Below, piece after piece: positions 1 through 6,429 of a stretch of 12,316 bases of DNA. Positions within the stretch are counted from its first letter, which is position 1; every line of letters starts with the position of its first letter. The stretch lies in the NCBI GenBank assembly GCA_031255275.1, contig JAIRSV010000006.1, positions 1-12,316 of the forward strand. The letters run 5' to 3'. This stretch comes from Proteiniphilum sp. (GTDB taxonomy: Bacteria > Bacteroidota > Bacteroidia > Bacteroidales > Dysgonomonadaceae). Both the position numbers and the translations under genes were made by a program. Below the pieces are notes generated by a model. The model was not told where the DNA came from, did not search any database, and saw only the letters and a program-made list of their open reading frames with translations.

Positions 1-126
1 AAGTTTCACTCTGCAGAGGCAAAGTTTCACTCCGCAGAGGAAAAGTCTCACTCTGCGGAGGAAAAGTCTCACTCTGCAGAGGAAAAGTCTCACTCTGCAG
101 AGGAAAAGTCTCACTCTGCGGAGGAA
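1..126. repeat. 21-bp tandem repeat array, six copies, probably continuing left of the window
   Basis: Six back-to-back 21-bp units start at 1, 22, 43, 64, 85 and 106; each begins AAGTYTCACTCYGCRGAGG. The core CTCTGCAGAG is a perfect palindrome. Unit 2 carries CTCCGCAGAG and units 3 and 6 carry its exact reverse complement CTCTGCGGAG, so units can pair with each other as well as with themselves. The period is divisible by three and the plus-strand frame starting at base 1 stays open to a TGA at 187-189, reading a KSHSAEE heptad. At least one minus-strand frame of the array is also open, so coding is not established. The array begins at the window edge, so its true length is unknown. Confidence 0.9.
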
Positions 127-190
127 ATGCCTCCGGCGCCCGGCGCAGGCGCTCAGACAGCGAGGATTTTTTTACGCCGGCTGCTCTGAT

Positions 191-250
191 TTTCTACTTC
201 TCGACTTCTTTAAAAACATTTTCAACTCTCCACTGTCAACTTTCCATTAA
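191..250 (+). repeat. Dispersed intergenic repeat module, copy 1
   Basis: This stretch contains TTCTACTTCTCGACTTCTTT, then a CAACT...CACTGTCAACT run and TTTCCATTA. The same order of words occurs at 11994-12048 (CTTCTCTACTTCTTAAAAAC, then CAACTGTCAACTGTCAATTT and TCCATTGA). Similarity is imperfect but collinear over about 55 bases. A partial inverted relative lies at 11707-11743. It looks like a degenerate intergenic repeat; no function is evident. Confidence 0.6.
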
Positions 251-288
251 TGAAGCTCCTTTAAAAAAACACTTTCCACTTTCCGCTA

Positions 289-319
289 ACTGAGGTTACC
301 GGTTTTTTTTGTAATTTTG
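289..319 (+). promoter_or_regulatory. Candidate Bacteroidetes-type promoter for pheT-yebC
   Basis: TAATTTTG at 312-319 matches the Bacteroidetes -7 consensus TAnnTTTG exactly. A poor -33 match, ACTG at 289-292, lies 19 bases upstream. The predicted transcription start near 325 would give a leader of only about 20 bases before the ATG at 347. The same -7 octamer is found upstream of the minus-strand operon (11591-11598). The weak -33 keeps confidence moderate. Confidence 0.45.
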
Positions 320-346
320 AAGCCTATTTCATGCAATTTTAACAGA

Positions 347-2803
347 ATGAATATTTCGTATAACTGGCTCAAAGAGTACTTACAGTTTGACCTGTCGCCG
401 CAGGAAACGGCTGACGCGCTTACTTCCATCGGACTGGAAACGGGAGGCGTGAATGAGATACAATCCGTCAAAGGTGGTTTGGATGGCCTGGTGATCGGGG
501 AAGTACTTACGTGTGTCCCTCATCCCGATTCTGACCACCTCCGACTGACGACTGTCAATATCGGCAATGGCGGAGAACCGCTGAAAATCGTGTGCGGCGC
601 ACCTAACGTGGCTGCCGGTCAAAAGGTAGTGGTAGCCCCCGTCGGCACGAAACTCTATTTTGGCGACGATACGGTCACGATAAAGCGATCCCGAATCCGC
701 GGCGAAGAGTCGTTCGGGATGATCTGCGCCGAGGATGAAATCGGTATCGGCTCTTCCCACGAGGGTATTATCGTGCTGCCCGAGGAGGCCGCAGCCGGAA
801 CGCCGGCCAAAGAGTATTACAATATAAAGAGCGACTGGGTGCTGGAAACGGATATACCGCCTAACCGCATAGATGCTGCCTCTCATTTCGGCGTGGCACG
901 CGACCTGGCGGCATGGATGACGCAGGCGGGGATGCCTTGCCGGCTCACCGTGCCGTCGGTGGACGGGTTTGCCGTGGATACTGCGGAGGGTGGCATCGAG
1001 GTGATCGTGGAGAATCGTGAAGCATGTCCGCGCTACTCGGGACTGACCCTCCGCGGCGTGACGGTGAAGGAGAGTCCCGACTGGCTGAAAAACAGATTGC
1101 TGACAATAGGACTCCGTCCCATCAATAATATTGTGGACATTACCAACTTCGTGCTTCATGAAACGGGACATCCGATGCACGCATTTGACGCGGCGCGGAT
1201 TGCCGGAAACGAGGTGGTGGTTCGCACCGCCCCCGAGAAGACCAAGTTCGTCACCCTGGACGGGGTGGAGCGCGAACTGAGCGAATATGATCTGATGATT
1301 TGCAGCGCGGAAAGGGAGATGTGCATCGCAGGCGTATTCGGAGGCCTGGAGTCGGGCGTGACCGAAACGACTACCGATATATTCCTGGAATCGGCCTGCT
1401 TCAATCCGGCCTGGGTACGGAAGACCGCCCGGCGCCACGGATTGAGTACCGATTCGTCATTCCGTTTCGAGCGGGGCGCCGATCCCTCCAATACGGTCTA
1501 TGTGCTGAAGCGCGCTGCCCTGCTGGTGAAAGAGCTGGCGGGCGGCGAAATAACGGGTGAGATCTGTGACATTTATCCCGTTCCCGCGGAAAGGGCGCGG
1601 GTAAATCTCTCCTATGATAAAATAAACAGGCTGACGGGGAAAGTGATACCGAAAGATACGGTCAGAAATATTCTGCACAGTCTGGAAATCGAGATTGAGA
1701 ACGAAACGGCCGACGCGCTTGTCCTGCGCATCCCCACCTATCGGGTGGATGTGACGCGCGACGTGGATGTGATTGAAGACATCCTCCGCATTTACGGCTA
1801 CAACAACGTGGAGGTCAGCGCCTCGCTGAAGGCATGCCTCCCGGCGCAAATGCCCGCAGACCGCAGACAGAAACTGCAGACGCTGATCTCGGAACAGCTT
1901 ACGGCCGGCGGCTTTCACGAAATTCTGAACAATTCGCTCACGAAAAGGGCCTATTACGAATCGCCGGAACCCTGTCGCTGCGTGTCGCTGCTGAACCCGC
2001 TGAGCGGAGACCTCGGCGTGATGCGGCAGACGCTGCTTTTCGGCGGACTGGAGTGCATCGCCTTCAACCGCAACCGCAAACAGGGCGACCTGCGCCTTTA
2101 TGAATTCGGCAACTGCTATTTCTTCGACGCGGAAAGGGAGGGCGAAGAGAACATCCTGGCCGGCTATTCGGAAGAGTTTCACCTCGGCCTGTGGATGTGC
2201 GGCAAACGTACGCACAGGAACTGGGCCGTAGCCGGTGAACAGAGTTCCGTCTTCGAACTGAAAGCGCATGTGGAAAATATCCTGAAGAGAATGGGGATCG
2301 GCGGAAACCGGGTATTCTTTGAAGAGGCGAAGCAGCACGAACTGTTTTCTGCCGCCATGCACATCCGGACGCACAAACGCCTCATCGGCAGTTTCGGCAT
2401 CGTTTCTCCCGCCATCTGCAAGAGGTTCGACGTGGATACGGAGGTGTTCTTTGCCGAAATGAACTGGGATCTGCTGATGAAAGAGACGGACAAACAGTCG
2501 GTACGTTTTTCGGAAATAGCCCGGTATCCCTCCGTAAGCAGGGATCTGGCGCTGCTGATCGACCGGAAAATCTCCTTCGACCAAATCCGGCAGACAGCCC
2601 TCAGATCGGAAAGGAAACTGCTGAAGCAGGTATCGCTCTTTGACGTGTACGAAGGCAAAAACCTGCCCGAAGGCAAAAAGTCTTACGCCGTAAACTTCCT
2701 GCTGCAGGACGATGAGAAGACGCTCGGCGACAGACAGATCGACAGCGCGATGCAGCGGATACAAAAGAGCCTGGAAAACGAATTGGGGGCGCAACTGAGA
2801 TAA
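347..2803 (+). CDS. pheT: Phenylalanine--tRNA ligase beta subunit
   Basis: Beta chain of the alpha2/beta2 phenylalanyl-tRNA synthetase, which charges tRNA-Phe in the cytoplasm with the catalytic alpha chain PheS (not in this window). The 818-residue product has the usual length and domain order. An N-terminal tRNA-binding OB-fold region spans about 42-150 (HPDSDHLRL, VCGAPN). B3/B4 spans about 215-390, with RPINNIVDITNFVLHETGHP at 257-276 and RRHGLSTDSSFRFERG at 362-377. A B5 region spans about 410-485 (RIPTYRVDVTRDVDVIEDIL), followed by the catalytic-like core, about 490-700. A C-terminal FDX-ACB anticodon-binding domain starts near 726 (RYPSVSRDLALLIDR). The ATG at 347 (MNISYNWLKEYL, the standard PheT opening) is preferred over an in-frame TTG at 317, which would overlap the promoter box. 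There is no Shine-Dalgarno sequence, as usual in this phylum. yebC follows after 29 bp. Nothing is truncated. Confidence 0.97.
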   Translation: MNISYNWLKEYLQFDLSPQETADALTSIGLETGGVNEIQSVKGGLDGLVIGEVLTCVPHPDSDHLRLTTVNIGNGGEPLKIVCGAPNVAAGQKVVVAPVGTKLYFGDDTVTIKRSRIRGEESFGMICAEDEIGIGSSHEGIIVLPEEAAAGTPAKEYYNIKSDWVLETDIPPNRIDAASHFGVARDLAAWMTQAGMPCRLTVPSVDGFAVDTAEGGIEVIVENREACPRYSGLTLRGVTVKESPDWLKNRLLTIGLRPINNIVDITNFVLHETGHPMHAFDAARIAGNEVVVRTAPEKTKFVTLDGVERELSEYDLMICSAEREMCIAGVFGGLESGVTETTTDIFLESACFNPAWVRKTARRHGLSTDSSFRFERGADPSNTVYVLKRAALLVKELAGGEITGEICDIYPVPAERARVNLSYDKINRLTGKVIPKDTVRNILHSLEIEIENETADALVLRIPTYRVDVTRDVDVIEDILRIYGYNNVEVSASLKACLPAQMPADRRQKLQTLISEQLTAGGFHEILNNSLTKRAYYESPEPCRCVSLLNPLSGDLGVMRQTLLFGGLECIAFNRNRKQGDLRLYEFGNCYFFDAEREGEENILAGYSEEFHLGLWMCGKRTHRNWAVAGEQSSVFELKAHVENILKRMGIGGNRVFFEEAKQHELFSAAMHIRTHKRLIGSFGIVSPAICKRFDVDTEVFFAEMNWDLLMKETDKQSVRFSEIARYPSVSRDLALLIDRKISFDQIRQTALRSERKLLKQVSLFDVYEGKNLPEGKKSYAVNFLLQDDEKTLGDRQIDSAMQRIQKSLENELGAQLR

Positions 2804-2832
2804 AAGGAAATCAAGCTAACAATACAAAATAT

Positions 2833-3546
2833 ATGGGAAGAGCATTTGAATATAGAAAAGCGACCAAACTGAAACGCTGGGGAAACATGGCCCGCGTATT
2901 TACAAAACTGGGAAAACAGATTACGATCGCGACGCGTGAAGGCGGCCCCGACGCCGACACCAATCCGCGCCTGCGCGTGCTGATGCAGCAGGCGAAGAAG
3001 GAGAACATGCCGAAGGATAACGTGGAACGCGCCATCAAAAAGGCGACCGACAAGGATCATTCCGATTACAGGGAAGTGGTGTATGAGGGCTACGGCCCCT
3101 ACGGCATCGCCATTGTGGTGGAGACGGCGACCGACAATCCCACGCGCACCGTGGCCAACGTGCGCAGTTATTTCAACAAGCACGGCGGTTCGCTGGGGAC
3201 CTCCGGCAGTCTTGAATTTCTGTTCGACCACAAGTGCGTGTTCAAGATTGCCCCCAAAGAGGGCGTCCCGCTGGAGGAGCTGGAACTGGAACTGATCGAC
3301 TATGGCGTGGACGAGGTGGAAGCGGATGAGGATGATATTCTGCTTTACGGCGATTTCAAATCCTATGCCGGCATCCAGAGCTATCTGGAAGAGAACGGTT
3401 TTGAGATTCATTCAGCCGAATTCGAACGTATTCCGAACGATACCAAATCGCTCAACGACGAACAGCGCGCTCAGATTGAAAAGTTGCTGGAAAAGTTTGA
3501 GGAGGACGAAGATGTGCAAAACGTCTTCCACAATATGGAAGAGTAA
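2833..3546 (+). CDS. yebC: YebC/TACO1-family protein, Bacteroidetes type
   Basis: A 237-residue member of the YebC/PmpR/TACO1 family. Older work described members as DNA-binding regulators; more recent work links the family to translation, helping ribosomes through difficult sequences such as proline stretches. Visible signatures are the basic N-terminus MGRAFEYRKATKLKRWGNMA, the helical segment with NPRLRVLMQQAKKENMPKDN at 44-63, the core EGYGPYGIAIVVETATDNPT at 85-104, and NKHGGSLGTSGSLEFLF at 115-131. The acidic tail is rich in Glu and Asp from about 209 onward. The start differs from the proteobacterial MAGHSKW type and is typical of Bacteroidetes. It lies 29 bp after pheT with no terminator between, so co-transcription is likely, which fits a translation role. 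The stop codon is the first three bases of a 12-bp tandem repeat. Confidence 0.95.
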   Translation: MGRAFEYRKATKLKRWGNMARVFTKLGKQITIATREGGPDADTNPRLRVLMQQAKKENMPKDNVERAIKKATDKDHSDYREVVYEGYGPYGIAIVVETATDNPTRTVANVRSYFNKHGGSLGTSGSLEFLFDHKCVFKIAPKEGVPLEELELELIDYGVDEVEADEDDILLYGDFKSYAGIQSYLEENGFEIHSAEFERIPNDTKSLNDEQRAQIEKLLEKFEEDEDVQNVFHNMEE

Positions 3547-3602
3547 CAGGGAAGATAACAGGGAAGAGTAACGGGGATAAATGTAAACGGGGATAAATGT
3601 AA
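3544..3602. repeat. Two short exact tandem repeats downstream of yebC
   Basis: TAACAGGGAAGA is repeated exactly at 3544-3555 and 3556-3567, the first copy beginning with the yebC stop codon. Immediately after comes ACGGGGATAAATGTAA at 3571-3586 and again, exactly, at 3587-3602, running into the left arm of the terminator. Each repeat supplies extra in-frame or out-of-frame stops, probably the product of replication slippage. Confidence 0.85.
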
Positions 3603-3638
3603 ACGGGAGGCTGCTTCGGCAGCCTCCCGTTTGTTTTT
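3601..3638 (+). terminator. Rho-independent terminator of pheT-yebC
   Basis: A perfect 14-bp stem (AAACGGGAGGCTGC at 3601-3614 with its complement at 3619-3632), a TTCG tetraloop at 3615-3618, then G and five Ts (3634-3638). It ends pheT-yebC transcription. It begins only a few bases beyond the stop of the convergent minus-strand gene, so it may also block read-through from that side, although the T-run on the minus strand is poor. Confidence 0.9.
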
Positions 3639-5188
3639 CAGAATGTGAGACCCATCCCCAGGTCGGCAATCATTCTGCAGCCTTCTCCTTCCGTCGGCTT
3701 GTAACAGTCCGCCGCCAGTTTCAGGAATATCCCCGTCCCGGTAAAGTAGCCGACAGAACCGCCAATCTTATAATAATTCTGCTTCAGGTATGCAAAATCG
3801 GGCGCCATAAACCGGGTGATCACGATCGATTCCGGGTCGACGCCCCCGTAACGGTACTCTCCGCCGAGGCTGTTCCGGCAAATGAAATCGGCGCCCAGCG
3901 TCCAGTTACCCGAACGTCCCGTTTTTATATTCACCTTCCCGTTGACGCCCGCGTAAAAGTGCCTGATCTTCATCCGCGATTCGGGCATGATGTAGAGATC
4001 GTCGGCGGAACGGTACGCGGCAAACAGACCGGCTTTCCATCCGTACTCACGGCCGGTTCCCCTGTAAAAATCGTAGGAGAGGCGAACTTCGTCCCGGTTA
4101 TAGGTGGAGCGGATACTGCTGTACACATCCACCCACTGCTGTATTTCGTAACTGTTATCCAGTACCTGCACAAATTCTATGGCGCTCATCCGGCTGCTCT
4201 GGACAGACAAATCAATACGGTGCAGATTCTCGCGTTCATGTATCAGTGCGACGTTGGCATAAAGGCTGTTCTCCCTGAGCGCTCCCTCTTTTCGCGGCTT
4301 GGTGACATCCCTTATCACCTCCTCCGCGTGACAGGTATATCCGCCGTGAGCGAAAAGCCGGAAAGCCGGGAAACGGCAGGTGTACTGCAGTTCGCCCCCC
4401 ACCTTATCGGCATCATACATAAAGCCTCCCAACGACTGCAAACCGCCGATCACCGCCGTATAATGGTTCCCCAGTCCCTTCATTACAAATACGTCCTGAT
4501 GCATTTGGCTGTTGCTGTTGGTATGCCGGGTTTCCTGCGTCATATTCTCATACTCGAAATTCAACCCGATTTCCTGATTGTGCAAAAGAACGATTATCCC
4601 GGGCTTCACATTGACGGTATAACTGTAAATCTCCGATCGCGGATCAATCTGCTTGGCGCCGGTAAGGGTTGTGTAGGTTGCCTGTATTCCGAGGAGATAC
4701 CTGTCGAAAAACGGTTTCGACGACACCTTCATCTGCAAATTGTAATCCTGCTTTTTCCAGTCGCTCGCATTGGGATCCGCCGGAAAGAAGGGTACTCCCC
4801 TGAAGGGGTCAAGCATCGCGGTGTTGAATCTCGAATCGCGGGTAGTTGCGTTATTGTAGGAGAATCGCCCCCAGGCATACGCTTTACCCAGTTTGCGTCC
4901 ACCCTCGGTATCGATACCCAGGACGCTTTCCCCGGCTCCTTCCTGCACTCTTTTGAAATCTCCGTCTGTCACGCGGTACGCGGCTTCGAGTGAGCCGAAA
5001 TTCCCCAAATCGTCCAGTACCAAACCGGCGCCGTTGCCGGTTGCGAACCATGTGGAACGGGCTTTATTCAATTCGATGGAAACCGGAGATGTGAGCAATT
5101 CCCGTTCCTGCGCCGCAGCGTATTGTATAAGTTGAACGGCTGCTATCACCGCCAGACTTCCTTTTATATATCCTCTATTCATAATCAT
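3638..5188 (-). CDS. DUF6850-type outer-membrane beta-barrel protein
   Basis: Predicted outer-membrane barrel of about 516 residues. The N-terminus has a basic start, a hydrophobic segment (SLAVIAAVQLIQYAAA) and a likely signal-peptidase I site AAA|QE near residue 26. The mature part alternates polar and aromatic strands and ends in GMGLTF with a terminal Phe, a classic barrel signature. The early stretch ARSTWFATGNGAGL matches what I recall of the Bacteroidetes DUF6850 family; this assignment is from memory. Start choice: the ATG at 5188 overlaps the upstream stop as TGATG, suggesting translational coupling. In-frame ATGs at 5200 and 5182 are also possible and would not change the mature protein. 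It is the last gene of the four-gene operon. Its function is unknown; the context suggests partnership with the DUF4876 lipoprotein and the TonB receptor. It ends tail-to-tail with the yebC terminator. Confidence 0.8.
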   Translation of the reverse strand: MIMNRGYIKGSLAVIAAVQLIQYAAAQERELLTSPVSIELNKARSTWFATGNGAGLVLDDLGNFGSLEAAYRVTDGDFKRVQEGAGESVLGIDTEGGRKLGKAYAWGRFSYNNATTRDSRFNTAMLDPFRGVPFFPADPNASDWKKQDYNLQMKVSSKPFFDRYLLGIQATYTTLTGAKQIDPRSEIYSYTVNVKPGIIVLLHNQEIGLNFEYENMTQETRHTNSNSQMHQDVFVMKGLGNHYTAVIGGLQSLGGFMYDADKVGGELQYTCRFPAFRLFAHGGYTCHAEEVIRDVTKPRKEGALRENSLYANVALIHERENLHRIDLSVQSSRMSAIEFVQVLDNSYEIQQWVDVYSSIRSTYNRDEVRLSYDFYRGTGREYGWKAGLFAAYRSADDLYIMPESRMKIRHFYAGVNGKVNIKTGRSGNWTLGADFICRNSLGGEYRYGGVDPESIVITRFMAPDFAYLKQNYYKIGGSVGYFTGTGIFLKLAADCYKPTEGEGCRMIADLGMGLTF

Positions 5189-6408
5189 CACTGTTTCCAT
5201 GTATTCCAGGATGGTATTTTTGCACCGTATCGCCTGATAACCGGTATATCCATCACTTCAAAATCATCGGTACTGTTGTTGGTGTCATACAAAATCACTC
5301 TTCCGTCGGGCAGGGTCTCCCTCACCTTTCTGGCTACGCTCTTACTCAGATACGTTCCGTTCACGGTCGCGGCTCCCGCATCGAGTACCGCAGGCATGCG
5401 TTTGAGCTGTACCTGATTCGGATTACCTACATTTTCCAGCGCATCCACCACGGCATCAACGGGTATCCGGTAGCTTTTGGCGGCAGAGCTTTCGGGGCTT
5501 ACGACCTCCGTGGGACTGTTGGCGTCGATGGGGGCCGGCGGAAAGTAGAGAACGAACGCTCCTCCGAAAACGGTGGTCAGCCACTGAGGGGTGGGCGACG
5601 GCCAGAAGGCCATGAGCATGTTGACGGCCGGATTGTCCTGTATCAGTGCGGTAGTCCTGACGAGTGTCTCAAACTCGGCGCTCAGGAGATTGACCGGGGA
5701 ATCGGGATTCAAATTAGATTTTTTGTGATCGTCCGCCATCTGCGCGATGATAACCGATTCGCCGGGGTTTAACGGATAATCCCTGTCGTCGGGCACCTGC
5801 CATATCTGCAGGGCATATACATATTTATCGGCATCCTCGCCCGGCCATACCGGCAGATTCGCCGTAGCCGTCAGCGGATTGATAATGGCTATGGCAAGCC
5901 CCCTCACATTTTGCACACTCTCGCTGTTGTTATAAATTTCATAGAACTGATCCCTGAAATAACTGCCGTCGGACGGCGTGCGCGAGCCGCAGTAATAGAC
6001 TTCCTTGAAGACAAGCGCTCCCGAACGGGATGCTCCCACGTTCACCTCTATTCGTTTGTTATCGGATACAATATCCACATTTACGGCATTGCCGCTATAA
6101 TTATAGGTGAAACCGTCCTCATTCTTTTCGGCGCTTACGGTAACGGTATAGATACCGGGAATGATTTTATCCACCGTAATCTCTCCTTCGGACGATACGG
6201 TAACGGCAAGTTCATACCTTTCCGCAAAATTCGTCAGCCTCACCTTCACGCTGTCCGGCATGGGCGCTCCCTGCAAATCGAACGAAATACCTATCTCTGC
6301 ATGCAAAGATTTCACTTCCCCCACGCCCGCGACGTTTTGAAACTGCTCACAGGAGGAGACTGCGCTCAGGAGAAGTATCGCGGCGTATATCAATTGTAAA
6401 TTCTTCAT
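5188..6408 (-). CDS. DUF4876-type envelope lipoprotein with lamin-tail-like region
   Basis: A 406-residue predicted lipoprotein. The lipobox is VSSC with Cys20 as the lipidated residue after the hydrophobic run LIYAAILLLSAV. Residues after Cys20 are EQFQN, without the strongly acidic run often seen in surface-exported Bacteroidetes lipoproteins, so which side of the membrane it faces is open. Residues about 35-125 look like an Ig-like/carboxypeptidase-regulatory-like beta domain (PGIYTVTVSAEK). From about 130 a lamin-tail-domain-like pattern appears: ALVFKEVYYCGS, DQFYEIYNNSES at 153-164, and LNPGESVIIAQMADDHK at 213-229. This combination matches what I recall of DUF4876. The C-terminal part holds KVRETLPDGRVILYDTNNST at 361-380. 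It starts 21 bp after the receptor gene and its stop overlaps the next start. A binding or scaffolding role beside the receptor is inference. Confidence 0.8.
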   Translation of the reverse strand: MKNLQLIYAAILLLSAVSSCEQFQNVAGVGEVKSLHAEIGISFDLQGAPMPDSVKVRLTNFAERYELAVTVSSEGEITVDKIIPGIYTVTVSAEKNEDGFTYNYSGNAVNVDIVSDNKRIEVNVGASRSGALVFKEVYYCGSRTPSDGSYFRDQFYEIYNNSESVQNVRGLAIAIINPLTATANLPVWPGEDADKYVYALQIWQVPDDRDYPLNPGESVIIAQMADDHKKSNLNPDSPVNLLSAEFETLVRTTALIQDNPAVNMLMAFWPSPTPQWLTTVFGGAFVLYFPPAPIDANSPTEVVSPESSAAKSYRIPVDAVVDALENVGNPNQVQLKRMPAVLDAGAATVNGTYLSKSVARKVRETLPDGRVILYDTNNSTDDFEVMDIPVIRRYGAKIPSWNTWKQ

Positions 6409-6429
6409 ATAATCATTTTTATCTTTTAG

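Larger units (their letters stand above)
127..346. other. Intergenic region between the 21-bp array and pheT
   Basis: No credible complete gene. Just after the array is a GC-rich stretch (about 127-160) with a possible GCGCC/GGCGC hairpin, then a T-run at 167-173, which could be the weak end of an upstream transcript. From about 191 the DNA becomes pyrimidine-rich low-complexity sequence resembling the stretch at 11994-12048. The last 60 bases hold the pheT promoter candidate and a short leader. Confidence 0.6.

Noticed and set aside
317..346. TTG start adding 10 residues to PheT
   Set aside because: PheT proteins conventionally begin with the MNISYNWLKEYL-type sequence at 347, and the TTG lies inside the -7 box.
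380..2794. Long antisense open frames opposite pheT (352 and 445 codons)
   Set aside because: The plus strand encodes a full, clearly conserved PheT. The antisense products are rich in His, Arg and Gln with no domain pattern, as expected for shadow frames.
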